NCBI GenBank assembly: GCA_902557585.1
Contig: CACEBA010000018.1
Coordinates: forward strand, 1 to 14,003
Direction: 5' to 3'
Origin: an uncultured Pelagibacteraceae bacterium
GTDB lineage: Bacteria; Pseudomonadota; Alphaproteobacteria; Pelagibacterales; Pelagibacteraceae
DNA length: 14,003 nucleotides
The notes under the pieces are model-generated. The model was given only the letters and a program-made list of their open reading frames with translations. It ran no database searches and was not told where the DNA came from. The stretch's first letter is position 1. Each line of letters begins with the position of its first letter. Both the position numbers and the translations under genes were made by a program. Shown piece by piece: positions 1 to 7,327 of this stretch.

Positions 1-2
1 TT

Positions 3-1571
3 ATTGACGCAAACTCAAATGAAAAAAGACTAAAAGAGGAAAAAACAGATTTAATAGAAACAGATTCTAAATACTTTGAAACAGAAAAAATTTCTAATCA
101 GGATCTAGAAACAGCAAAAGAAAGACTAAAAGATGAGCAAAAAGCTGTTGATGATGTTGTAAGTAGCTTTGCTGACCAGGCAATTAATATTAGCTTAGGC
201 CCAATCAAAAATGTCCAAAATTCAATAATAAGAGTTAAAGAATTAATAGATAGTAATGAAATTAACCAAGCAGTTACTTTACTAGATAGATGTAATATAG
301 AACTAAAGAATTTTTTAAATGATTTAAAAGATGAAAAGCCCATAAATGAATTATTAAGTGTTAATGAAAAATCCCAAAATATAAAAATACTTCAAGAAAA
401 GTATGCAGATGCTTATAGTAAAAATCAGTCTATTAAAAATGAATCAATAAAAAGAAATGAAAGGATTAAAACTATTGAAACTGAAATGGAAAGTTGGAAA
501 AATTTGTTATCAAATTCAGAAAAAATGGTTTCGGAACTTGAAGAAAGAAAAAATAAATTTTTATCACAATTAAATGATTTAGAAAATCAACCAAGAATTC
601 AAGCAGAGAGAAAAGGACAAATTTCAGAAAATTTGAGAATTTCTGAAAAAGAAAAAATTGATAATGAATTAATTATTGATGAAACTGATAAAAAAATTGA
701 AAAATTAAGAAATGAGTTAAATGAAATTCAAGAACAATCAATTCAAATAAGAGAAAGAAAAGCTAGTTCAGGAGCAACTATTGATGGCCTTCAAAAAAGA
801 AAAAGCGATTTATTAGACCGTATTAGTTCTGAGTTGAACCTTAACGAAGATAATATTTTAGAGAATTCAAATTTAAATGGTATTGATGAATTTCCAAACG
901 CTGTGGATCAAGAAGACGCTTTGGATAAAAAAAAACAAGAAAGAGAGAAATTTGGTTCAGTAAATTTAAAAGCAGACGAAGAAACAAGCAAATATAAAGA
1001 AGAAATTAAGAAAATGGAGCAAGATCGTACAGATTTAGTTACAGCTATTGTGAAGTTAAAAGATAGCATCAATGAATTAAATCAAAAAGGACGTGAAAGA
1101 TTAATAGAGGCTTTTGAGAAAGTTAATCGAAAGTTTAATGACGTCTATACCAAACTTTTTAATGGAGGAAATGCGAAATTAGAATTGGTCGATTCTGATG
1201 ATCCGCTAGAAGCTGGATTAGAAATGTTGGTTAGCCCTCCTGGAAAAAGATTACAATCTATAACTTTATTATCTGGAGGGGAACAAGCGCTTACAGCTCT
1301 TGCATTGATCTTCGCGGTATTTTTAACTAACCCATCTCCAATTTGCGTATTAGATGAGGTTGATGCTCCATTGGATGACGCAAATGTAACAAGATTTTGT
1401 AGTCTGCTAGAAGAATTAACCAAAATAACAAATACTAGATTTATCATTGTGACACATCATGCTTTAACCATGTCCAAAATGAACAGATTATACGGGGTAA
1501 CTATGCCCCAAAAAGGTATAAGTCAGTTGGTTGCAGTTGATTTACAAAAAGCAGAGAGTATGGTTGCCTAA
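3..1571 (+). CDS. smc: SMC chromosome segregation ATPase, C-terminal part (5' end outside window)
   Basis: The frame is open from base 3, so this is the last 522 residues of a gene that begins upstream; the ATG at 486 is internal. SMC proteins are ATP-driven DNA-loop and condensation machines that work with ScpA and ScpB. Visible here are a long charged Glu/Lys/Asn-rich coiled-coil arm (about fragment residues 1-310), the arm-to-head junction motif FGSVNL near residue 316, and the C-terminal ATPase head. The head has the signature motif LSGGE (bases 1269-1283), Walker B ICVLDE (1341-1358) with the following D-loop region, and the THH switch near 1453. The Walker A half must lie upstream of the window. 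The distance from LSGGE to the C-terminus is about 100 residues, normal for the family. A Gly/Pro-containing break in the arm (residues 66-113) is unusual. The stop is 9 bases before atpI. Confidence 0.95.
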   Translation: MDANSNEKRLKEEKTDLIETDSKYFETEKISNQDLETAKERLKDEQKAVDDVVSSFADQAINISLGPIKNVQNSIIRVKELIDSNEINQAVTLLDRCNIELKNFLNDLKDEKPINELLSVNEKSQNIKILQEKYADAYSKNQSIKNESIKRNERIKTIETEMESWKNLLSNSEKMVSELEERKNKFLSQLNDLENQPRIQAERKGQISENLRISEKEKIDNELIIDETDKKIEKLRNELNEIQEQSIQIRERKASSGATIDGLQKRKSDLLDRISSELNLNEDNILENSNLNGIDEFPNAVDQEDALDKKKQEREKFGSVNLKADEETSKYKEEIKKMEQDRTDLVTAIVKLKDSINELNQKGRERLIEAFEKVNRKFNDVYTKLFNGGNAKLELVDSDDPLEAGLEMLVSPPGKRLQSITLLSGGEQALTALALIFAVFLTNPSPICVLDEVDAPLDDANVTRFCSLLEELTKITNTRFIIVTHHALTMSKMNRLYGVTMPQKGISQLVAVDLQKAESMVA

Positions 1572-1580
1572 ACTATACAA

Positions 1581-1856
1581 ATGTCAAAAGATCCGCTAAA
1601 AACTCGCCTAGAGATTGCAAAAAACAAGGTTTCTAAGAAAAACCTTTTTGACAAAAAAAATAACCCATCACCTATTGGAACAGCCTTTAAACTAAGCACT
1701 GAATTGGTTGCTGCAGTTGCTGTGGGGACAATTATTGGGTTTATTTTTGACAAGACCTTTGGTACTAAACCTTGGTTTATATTAATATTTTTTTTTGTGG
1801 GAGTAGTTGCTGGAATAACAAACGTAATTAGATCTGCAAAAAATATGCAAAAATAA
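1581..1856 (+). CDS. atpI: ATP synthase accessory protein AtpI (AtpZ/AtpI family)
   Basis: This is a small membrane protein of 91 residues. It has a basic, Lys-rich N-terminus (1-36) and two predicted membrane helices (about 38-57 and 64-83). The first helix carries the family-like pattern of an acidic residue (E41), spaced glycines (G49, G53) and an aspartate at its end (D57). AtpI proteins are thought to help assemble the c-ring or to act in Mg2+ uptake for the enzyme; that role comes from the family, not from this sequence. Position supports the call: it is the first gene of the F0 cluster, 5 bases before atpB, the classic place for atpI. The ATG at 1581 is the natural start, 9 bases after the smc stop. 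No Shine-Dalgarno sequence is evident. Confidence 0.85.
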   Translation: MSKDPLKTRLEIAKNKVSKKNLFDKKNNPSPIGTAFKLSTELVAAVAVGTIIGFIFDKTFGTKPWFILIFFFVGVVAGITNVIRSAKNMQK

Positions 1857-1861
1857 ATACT

Positions 1862-2596
1862 ATGGCAGCAAATCCTATGTCCCAATTCGATGTTTATCGA
1901 ATTGGACCTGAAATAAAAGTTGGAGCATTTGATATATCTTTCACAAACGCCAGTTTGTTTATGATTATTAGTACAGTTTCTATTTTACTAATCTTTAATT
2001 TGGGGTCTAAAAGAAATTCAGTATTGCCAAATAAAATGCAATTACTTGCAGAGCTTAGTTATACTTTTGTTGCAAAAATGATTAGTGATACAGCTGGATC
2101 AAAAGCAAAACCTTATTTTGCATTTATATTTTCATTATTCATGTTTGTTTTATTTTGTAACATGTTCGGCATGATCCCTTATACCTTTACAGTAACTAGC
2201 CACATTATCGTTACATTTATTTTAGCAGCATTTATTTTTATTGGAGTAACTATAATTGGCTTTATTAAGCATGGGTTTGGTTACCTAAAATTATTTGTAC
2301 CTAGTGGGGTACCAGCAGTACTACTGCCATTAATAGTAGTCATTGAAATTATATCTTATTTAAGTAGACCAATTAGTTTGTCAGTTAGATTATTTGCAAA
2401 TATGATGGCTGGTCATACTATGATGAAAGTTTTCGGAGGCTTTGTGATAAGTCTCGGATTAGTTGGTGGATGGCTTCCACTAAGTTTTTCGGTTGCGTTA
2501 ACAGGTTTGGAGATCTTAGTTGCTTTTCTTCAAGCTTATGTTTTTGCGATCTTAACCTGCATCTATTTAAATGATGCATTAAATTTACACCATTAA
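1862..2596 (+). CDS. atpB: F0F1 ATP synthase subunit a
   Basis: Subunit a forms the two proton half-channels beside the c-ring in the inner membrane. The 244-residue protein has the usual series of hydrophobic helices. The hallmark SLSVRLFANMMAGH stretch carries the essential arginine at R176 (equivalent to E. coli R210). The last helix has E217 and Q224 in the LEILVAFLQAYVF context, which line the channel in the family. Length is normal for an alphaproteobacterial subunit a. The ATG at 1862 was chosen because it follows atpI by 5 bases; an internal ATG at residue 6 (1877) is a possible alternative but would trim only five residues. It sits between atpI and atpE, as in a standard split F0 operon. 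Confidence 0.98.
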   Translation: MAANPMSQFDVYRIGPEIKVGAFDISFTNASLFMIISTVSILLIFNLGSKRNSVLPNKMQLLAELSYTFVAKMISDTAGSKAKPYFAFIFSLFMFVLFCNMFGMIPYTFTVTSHIIVTFILAAFIFIGVTIIGFIKHGFGYLKLFVPSGVPAVLLPLIVVIEIISYLSRPISLSVRLFANMMAGHTMMKVFGGFVISLGLVGGWLPLSFSVALTGLEILVAFLQAYVFAILTCIYLNDALNLHH

Positions 2597-2602
2597 TTAA
2601 CC

Positions 2603-2609
2603 AAGGAGG
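2603..2609 (+). promoter_or_regulatory. Strong Shine-Dalgarno site before atpE
   Basis: AAGGAGG lies 5 bases before the atpE ATG, inside an 18-base gap after the atpB stop. Nearly all other genes here have no or weak ribosome binding sites. Subunit c is needed in many copies per enzyme, so a strong site fits the long-known need to translate atpE more often than its neighbours. The motif is seen; its strength is inferred. Confidence 0.85.
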
Positions 2610-2614
2610 ATATA

Positions 2615-2842
2615 ATGGAATTAGAAGCAGCAAAAATGATCGGAGCTGGTTTAGCAGCAATTGCTTTAGCAGGTGCCGGTGTAGGTATCGGAATAATTTT
2701 TGGAAATTATTTGTCTGGAGCAATGAGAAATCCCTCAGCAGCCCAAAAACAGTTTCCTAATTTGCTTTTAGGTTTCGCTCTAGCGGAAGCAACAGGATTA
2801 TTTGGATTAGTAGTTGCATTAATCATTTTATTTGCGTTTTAA
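2615..2842 (+). CDS. atpE: F0F1 ATP synthase subunit c (proteolipid)
   Basis: Subunit c is a two-helix hairpin that forms the rotating proton-carrying ring. The 75-residue protein shows helix 1 with the glycine ladder (G20, G22, G24, G26), the polar loop R38-N39-P40 that contacts F1, and helix 2 with the ion-binding carboxylate E58 in FALAEATGLF. The residue after the glutamate is alanine rather than serine, and no glutamine is evident at the matching site in helix 1, so proton rather than sodium coupling is inferred. It is preceded by a strong Shine-Dalgarno site and followed after 4 bases by the b-prime gene. Length is typical for the alphaproteobacterial c subunit. Confidence 0.98.
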   Translation: MELEAAKMIGAGLAAIALAGAGVGIGIIFGNYLSGAMRNPSAAQKQFPNLLLGFALAEATGLFGLVVALIILFAF

Positions 2843-2846
2843 ATTA

Positions 2847-3437
2847 ATGATTAAAAAAATATATTTTCAGTCAATATTTTTTAGCTTCTTATTATTTAAA
2901 GAGGCTTTTGCAGCTGAAAGCGGAGGTATGCCTCAATTAAATCCTGAGTTTTGGATTTCTCAAATTTTTTGGTTAACACTTACTTTTGGAACTATGTATA
3001 TTGTTTTGTCAAAATTCATACTACCAAAAATTAGTAACAATTTAGAGTCGAGAAAATCTCAAATTTTAGAAAATATTGAGGCCGCGGAAAAACAAAGAGA
3101 AGATAGTGAGGCTAAGCTTAAGGAATATGATGAAGTTATATTAAAGAGTAAGAGTGAGGCTAAAACTTTGTTTAATCAAACAAGAGAGAAAGCGCTAAAA
3201 GATATAGTGGCTAAAAAAGAGGTTTTAGATCAGCAAATTGATGCTGAAATTAATAAAGCTGAAAAAGAAATAGAAGTTTTAAGAGTTAGTGCTCCAGATA
3301 AAATAAATAAAATAGCAATTGAGACTTCCTCAGAACTTTTAGAAAAGTTAATTGGTTCTGGAGTAAACAGTAGCAGCATATCCGCAATTGTTGATGATCT
3401 ATCGCGAAGAAATGGGGATAAATACTATGGCAATTGA
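2847..3437 (+). CDS. atpF2: F0F1 ATP synthase subunit b-prime (second b-type stator subunit)
   Basis: This is a peripheral-stalk subunit that pairs with b to hold F1 against rotation. With the ATG at 2847 the protein is 196 residues. The earlier in-frame TTG at 2832 lies inside atpE and is rejected. The N-terminus looks like a signal peptide: basic MIKK, a hydrophobic core to about residue 18, then KEAFA-AES with an AFA-type cleavage site. Next comes the family-typical MPQLNPEFWISQIFW segment leading into a membrane helix (about 37-60), then a long charged helix rich in Glu, Lys and Ala to the C-terminus. It is recognised as b-prime rather than b by the GGMPQLNPEFW region and its position before a second b-like gene. 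The 3' end overlaps the b gene by 11 bases, suggesting coupled translation and equal dosing. Confidence 0.92.
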   Translation: MIKKIYFQSIFFSFLLFKEAFAAESGGMPQLNPEFWISQIFWLTLTFGTMYIVLSKFILPKISNNLESRKSQILENIEAAEKQREDSEAKLKEYDEVILKSKSEAKTLFNQTREKALKDIVAKKEVLDQQIDAEINKAEKEIEVLRVSAPDKINKIAIETSSELLEKLIGSGVNSSSISAIVDDLSRRNGDKYYGN

Positions 3438-3924
3438 TGCAACATTTTGGGTAGCGGTATCATTCGTAATCTTTTTTGGTGCTTTAATTTATTTAAAAAT
3501 TCCACAAAAAGTTTCTCAAATTTTAGATAAAATGATCTCTGATATTAAAAATGAAATAAATGAGAGTGAAAAATTAAGAACTGAAGCAAAAAATTTGCTA
3601 GATAATGCACAAAAAAAATTAAATACAGCTCAAACAGTTAGTAACGATATTTTAGATCAAGCAAAAAAAGACTCAGACAGATTGGTAATAGAATTGAACG
3701 ATAAATTCCATAAATCTTCAGAAATCAAAAAAAATCTTGCTGAAAATAAAATAAGTCAAATGAAAGAGGCTGCTATTAAAGAGATAAAAGATGCTTCAAT
3801 TAAAATAGCAGTAGATTCTGTCAAAAAAATTATATCTACATCAGTAGATAAATCAAAACTTGACGCTGTATTTCAAAAAAATTTAGAAGAGACTAAAGAG
3901 CAGCTAAAAAAAATTAACTCATAA
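3427..3924 (+). CDS. atpF: F0F1 ATP synthase subunit b
   Basis: This is the partner stator subunit of b-prime. Starting at ATG 3427 it encodes 165 residues, MAIDATFWVAVSFVIFF onward, with one N-terminal membrane helix (about 7-23) and then a long amphipathic helix rich in Lys, Glu and Ala, the usual b architecture. The frame is open further upstream to a TTG at 3388, but that would add residues with no family likeness, and MAIDATFW fits the normal subunit-b N-terminus. The start lies within the b-prime gene (11-base overlap). It is the last gene of the F0 group. The F1 genes (atpHAGDC) are absent, consistent with the split F0/F1 operons of alphaproteobacteria. No GC-rich terminator hairpin is visible in the 39 bases that follow. 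Confidence 0.94.
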   Translation: MAIDATFWVAVSFVIFFGALIYLKIPQKVSQILDKMISDIKNEINESEKLRTEAKNLLDNAQKKLNTAQTVSNDILDQAKKDSDRLVIELNDKFHKSSEIKKNLAENKISQMKEAAIKEIKDASIKIAVDSVKKIISTSVDKSKLDAVFQKNLEETKEQLKKINS

Positions 3925-3949
3925 TACGCTTACAATTTCCCAAAAAAAC

Positions 3950-3955
3950 TATAAA
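3950..3955 (+). promoter_or_regulatory. Candidate -10 element for the crt/blh operon
   Basis: TATAAA sits in the 39-base gap between atpF and crtI, the largest gap in the window and the one place on the plus strand with room for a promoter. CTTACA (3929-3934) is a weak possible -35 at a 15-base spacing, shorter than usual. Transcription from here would begin about base 3962, one or two bases before the crtI ATG. Such AT-rich hexamers are common by chance in this sequence, so confidence is low. Confidence 0.25.
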
Positions 3956-3963
3956 TTATTAAT

Positions 3964-5424
3964 ATGAATTCTATAGTTATTGGATCTGGATTTGGAGGAA
4001 TTGCTGCAGCTTTGCGTCTAAAAGCAAAAGGTCATCAAGTTAAATTAATTGAAAAACATCCTGATCTAGGTGGTAGAGCTAGAGTGTTTAAAAAAAATGG
4101 TTTTATATTTGATGGTGGCCCAACTGTGATTACCGCACCGTATTTGATTAATGAGTTGTTTGAATTATTTAAAAAAGATCCAAATAAGTACATTAAATTA
4201 TCTCCTCTTAAAATTTGGTACCAATTTATTTTTGAAGATAAATCTAAATTCAATTATTCTGGAGATGAAGCCAGCATGGTTAAACAGATAGAACATATAA
4301 GCAAAGATGATGTTGAGGGTTATCAAAAATTAGTAAATTTTACTAAAAAGATTTTTGATAAAGGTTTTACAGAATTGGCAGATGTTCCTTTTGATAGACC
4401 TTTTGTGATGATGCAGCAACTTCCAGCACTCCTAAAACTTAAAAGCTATAAATCAGTTTACGCATTAGTATCTTCATTCATAAAAAATGAGAAATTAAGA
4501 AGAATGCTTAGTATGCATCCACTCTTAGTTGGAGGTAATCCATTTACCACTACTTCAATTTATGGACTAATACTTTACTTAGAGAAAAAATGGGGAATTC
4601 ATTATTCTATGGGAGGTACAGGAAATATTATTAGAGGTCTAGAAAAACTTATGCTTGAGGAAGGAATTGATATAATCAAAAATAGTGAAGTAACTGAGAT
4701 CATTTCAAAAAGTAATAAAATTACAGGTGTCAAATTAAATGGCCAAGAAATCATTGATGCCGAAAACGTTGTTTGTAATGCGGATCCTCCAGCTTTTTAT
4801 GAAAAAATGTTAAAAAAAAATGGTCAAGGCTCTTTTATATTTAATTGGAAAAAAAAAAGAATGGAATATTCAATGGGTCTTTTCGTTTACTATTTTGGAA
4901 CAAAAAAAACTTATTCAAATGTTGAACATCACACAATTAAGTTTGGCAATAAATATAAAGAACATCTAGAGGATATTTTTAATAATAAAAAATTAAATAA
5001 TGATATTAGCTATTACCTCCATAGACCTTCTGCAACCGATAAATCTATGGCACCTAAAGGAAATGACTGTTTCTATGTTCTTGTTCCTGTTCCAAATAAT
5101 CAATCTAAAATTGATTGGAAAACTGAAGGTGAAAACATGAAAAATTTAGTAATTGATAAAATGGAAAAAGATTTGATGCCAAATCTTAGAGAAAATATTA
5201 TTGCTGACTTTTATTTAACTCCAGATTATTTTGAAAAAGAATTAAATACAAAATTTGGATCTGGATTTTCAATTCAGCCTAAATTCACTCAATCAGCATA
5301 TTTTAGGTTTCACAATAAATCTGAAATCTATGATGGGCTTTATTTTGTTGGCGCCGGGACTCATCCTGGGGCTGGAGTTCCTGGTGTACTATCTTCAGCA
5401 AAAGTTTTAGATAAATTGTTGTAA
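3964..5424 (+). CDS. crtI: Phytoene desaturase (lycopene-forming, CrtI type)
   Basis: CrtI is an FAD-dependent membrane-associated enzyme that desaturates colourless phytoene to lycopene. The 486-residue protein starts with a dinucleotide-binding fold: GSGFGG (7-12), the ribose-binding acidic residue E30, then LGGRAR (35-40) and DGGPT (50-54). It ends with the CrtI FAD-binding motif GAGTHPGAGVPGV (463-475). Length is typical of bacterial CrtI. The role as crt gene rather than another amine-oxidase-fold enzyme is supported by crtB, crtY and blh directly downstream. No Shine-Dalgarno sequence precedes the ATG. The stop overlaps the crtB ATG by one base (TAATG). A ten-A tract at 4849-4858 encodes part of a Lys run. 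The number of desaturation steps (four, to lycopene) is inferred from the presence of a lycopene cyclase gene. Confidence 0.96.
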   Translation: MNSIVIGSGFGGIAAALRLKAKGHQVKLIEKHPDLGGRARVFKKNGFIFDGGPTVITAPYLINELFELFKKDPNKYIKLSPLKIWYQFIFEDKSKFNYSGDEASMVKQIEHISKDDVEGYQKLVNFTKKIFDKGFTELADVPFDRPFVMMQQLPALLKLKSYKSVYALVSSFIKNEKLRRMLSMHPLLVGGNPFTTTSIYGLILYLEKKWGIHYSMGGTGNIIRGLEKLMLEEGIDIIKNSEVTEIISKSNKITGVKLNGQEIIDAENVVCNADPPAFYEKMLKKNGQGSFIFNWKKKRMEYSMGLFVYYFGTKKTYSNVEHHTIKFGNKYKEHLEDIFNNKKLNNDISYYLHRPSATDKSMAPKGNDCFYVLVPVPNNQSKIDWKTEGENMKNLVIDKMEKDLMPNLRENIIADFYLTPDYFEKELNTKFGSGFSIQPKFTQSAYFRFHNKSEIYDGLYFVGAGTHPGAGVPGVLSSAKVLDKLL

Positions 5425-6275
5425 TGTCTACAAAAAATTATTTAGCAACATATGCAAAATCTTTTAATTGGGCTGGTTTTTTTTTACCTAAAAAAACTTA
5501 CAAAAAATGTTCTGCACTTTATGACTTTTGTAGGGTAGTGGATAATATAGCTGACGATAAGAATGCTCTTGAAGTTAAATTAAAAAAATTTAAAGAATTT
5601 AAAGATAATTTTGAAAATAAAAATTTTAGTGATCCAATAATTAAAGGTATATGGGATTTGATTTATGAAAACAATATCTCGACTAAGATTATTCACGATT
5701 TATTTGATGGTATCAATTCAGATATTAAAGAACAAGTAAAGTTAAACACAAAAAAAGAATTATTAATTTACTCTTATAGGGTGGCAGGTACTGTAGGGTT
5801 AATGATGGCTAAGATATTAAAAGTAGATAAAAAAAATTCATTAAAATCTGCTATAGATCTTGGTATTGCCATGCAGCTAACTAATATTTCACGAGATGTA
5901 ATTGAAGATTTAAATAATAACAGGATCTACATAGACCAGAATTTTGAAAATATAAAATCTACAATTCAATTATCTGAAGAATTTTATGAAAATTCTTTTT
6001 ACTCTATTAAAGAAATCCCCTTAAGTTTTAGATTTTCTATTTTAGTTGCAAGAAGGGTTTATAGAAAAATAGGATATAAAATTTTAAACAAAAAAAACTT
6101 TGAAAATTATAAAAAATCGGGAAAAATTTATGTCAATAATACTGAAAAAATAGTCGAGACATTACTTTCAATGATTGATTTACTTAAACTTGTATTAACA
6201 AATCATAATGATGATAATATTGAACATGACCATTATTTAATTAATGAAGAAATTAAATTAGATGAAAGAATTTGA
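5424..6275 (+). CDS. crtB: Phytoene synthase
   Basis: CrtB condenses two geranylgeranyl diphosphates to phytoene, the first committed carotenoid step. The 283-residue protein has both Asp-rich Mg2+-diphosphate sites of the squalene/phytoene synthase family: D40NIAD44 in the YDFCRVVDNIADD context, and D158VIED162 in NISRDVIEDLNNNRIY. The N-terminal KSFNWAGFFLP segment matches the usual start region. Length is slightly short, as is common in streamlined genomes. Its start overlaps the crtI stop by one base and its end overlaps crtY by 14 bases, so the pathway genes are likely translationally coupled. The substrate must come from a geranylgeranyl diphosphate synthase (crtE or similar) encoded outside the window. 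Confidence 0.96.
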   Translation: MSTKNYLATYAKSFNWAGFFLPKKTYKKCSALYDFCRVVDNIADDKNALEVKLKKFKEFKDNFENKNFSDPIIKGIWDLIYENNISTKIIHDLFDGINSDIKEQVKLNTKKELLIYSYRVAGTVGLMMAKILKVDKKNSLKSAIDLGIAMQLTNISRDVIEDLNNNRIYIDQNFENIKSTIQLSEEFYENSFYSIKEIPLSFRFSILVARRVYRKIGYKILNKKNFENYKKSGKIYVNNTEKIVETLLSMIDLLKLVLTNHNDDNIEHDHYLINEEIKLDERI

Positions 6276-7326
6276 CTATGTAATTATTGGGGGTGGTTGT
6301 GCTGGATTATCTTTGGCATATGAATTGGAAATTCATGAAAAGTTTAAAAATAAAACTTTAGCAATTATTGAGCCTAGAAACGATTATATTAGAGATAAAA
6401 CTTGGTCTTTTTGGAAGGTTGCAGCGCATAATTTTGAGGATTGTGTAAAGAAAAGCTGGAATAATTTTTCTATAAATATACCTGATCAAACTAAATACGT
6501 AAAATGTGATAGTTTACCTTACCAATCTATTGATAGTGGACTGTTTTACGAAAAAATAATTAACACTTTAAAAAAAAATACCAATATTAATTTTTTTAAA
6601 AATATAAATGAAATCAGAACTGAAAATTCTTTTGTTTTTAATAGTCTTAGTGATCTTTCTGATAGTAAAAATGATTTATGGCAACATTTTTCAGGTATTG
6701 AGATTGAAACCAATAAAGATTTATTTGATGATCAAATATTTAATTTAATGGATTTTGATTGTGAACAAAGAGACAGTGTACACTTTTTTTATACCCTGCC
6801 ATTTTCAAAAAAAAATGCACTTATTGAGACAACATGGATCTCTGATTTAAATCACCCATCAAATAAGGATTATTCAGTACAGCTAGAAGATTATATTAAA
6901 AATAAATTAAAAATTAAAAATTATGAGATTAAATTCAAAGAAACTGGTGCTATCCCATTATTTCATCCAAAAAGTATAAAAAAAATAAGTCAGATGGAAA
7001 TTGGTACTGCAGGAGGCATGACCAGATTAAGTACTGGATATACTTTCATGAATATTCAGAACCAAAGCAAATATATAAGAGAAAATTTTGAAAATATTCA
7101 AAAAGTAAATAATTTTACTATAAATTCAAAGTATAAATTTTTAGATAACATATTTTTAAAAGTATTAAAAAAAAATTCAGAAAAAATGCCAAAAGTTTTT
7201 TTTAAAATGTTTAATTGTCCTCCAAATACAATTATCAATTTTTTGTCAAATAAAAGTAATATCTTTGAGGATATATCTATAATTTTAAAAATGCCAAAAT
7301 TAATATTTATAAAAGAATTGTTCTAA
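6262..7326 (+). CDS. crtY: Lycopene beta-cyclase (CrtY type)
   Basis: CrtY forms the two beta-ionone rings that turn lycopene into beta-carotene, using a flavin cofactor in reduced form. The 354-residue protein has an N-terminal Rossmann motif IIGGGCAGLSLA (8-19), an acidic E37, the family-typical DKTWSFW (45-51), and a later GGMTRLSTGYTF segment (about 251-262) resembling the conserved CrtY region near the active site. It is somewhat shorter than the roughly 380 residues usual for proteobacterial CrtY, with divergence in the C-terminal third. The start ATG lies 14 bases inside the crtB end; one base separates its stop from blh. The coding sequence is among the most AT-rich in the window. Its position between crtB and blh makes beta-carotene production the obvious role. 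Confidence 0.92.
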   Translation: MKEFDYVIIGGGCAGLSLAYELEIHEKFKNKTLAIIEPRNDYIRDKTWSFWKVAAHNFEDCVKKSWNNFSINIPDQTKYVKCDSLPYQSIDSGLFYEKIINTLKKNTNINFFKNINEIRTENSFVFNSLSDLSDSKNDLWQHFSGIEIETNKDLFDDQIFNLMDFDCEQRDSVHFFYTLPFSKKNALIETTWISDLNHPSNKDYSVQLEDYIKNKLKIKNYEIKFKETGAIPLFHPKSIKKISQMEIGTAGGMTRLSTGYTFMNIQNQSKYIRENFENIQKVNNFTINSKYKFLDNIFLKVLKKNSEKMPKVFFKMFNCPPNTIINFLSNKSNIFEDISIILKMPKLIFIKELF

Positions 7327-7327
7327 A

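Noticed and set aside
98..343. Minus-strand open frame of 81 codons
   Set aside because: It lies opposite the smc coiled-coil frame, which is open and has clear family motifs; its Ser/Phe-rich protein is the reverse of Lys/Glu codons.
1145..1447. Minus-strand open frame opposite the SMC ATPase head
   Set aside because: The plus strand carries LSGGE and Walker B in this stretch, so the reverse frame is a shadow.
486..1571. ATG at 486 as the start of a separate SMC-like gene
   Set aside because: The same frame is open back to base 3 with continuing coiled-coil sequence, so the ATG is an internal Met.
1568..1885. Minus-strand frame opposite atpI
   Set aside because: It spans the atpI gene and both of its gene junctions and shows no family likeness.
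2418..2723. Minus-strand Leu/Arg-rich frame across the atpB-atpE junction
   Set aside because: It is the reverse of two conserved membrane-protein genes and of the atpE ribosome site; composition reflects reverse-read hydrophobic codons.
2832..2846. TTG start for b-prime inside atpE
   Set aside because: The ATG at 2847 gives a cleaner signal-peptide-like start after the atpE stop; the TTG would only add MRFKL from the overlapping frame.
3388..3426. TTG start for subunit b deep inside b-prime
   Set aside because: The added 13 residues have no b-subunit likeness, whereas MAIDATFW at 3427 matches the usual N-terminus.
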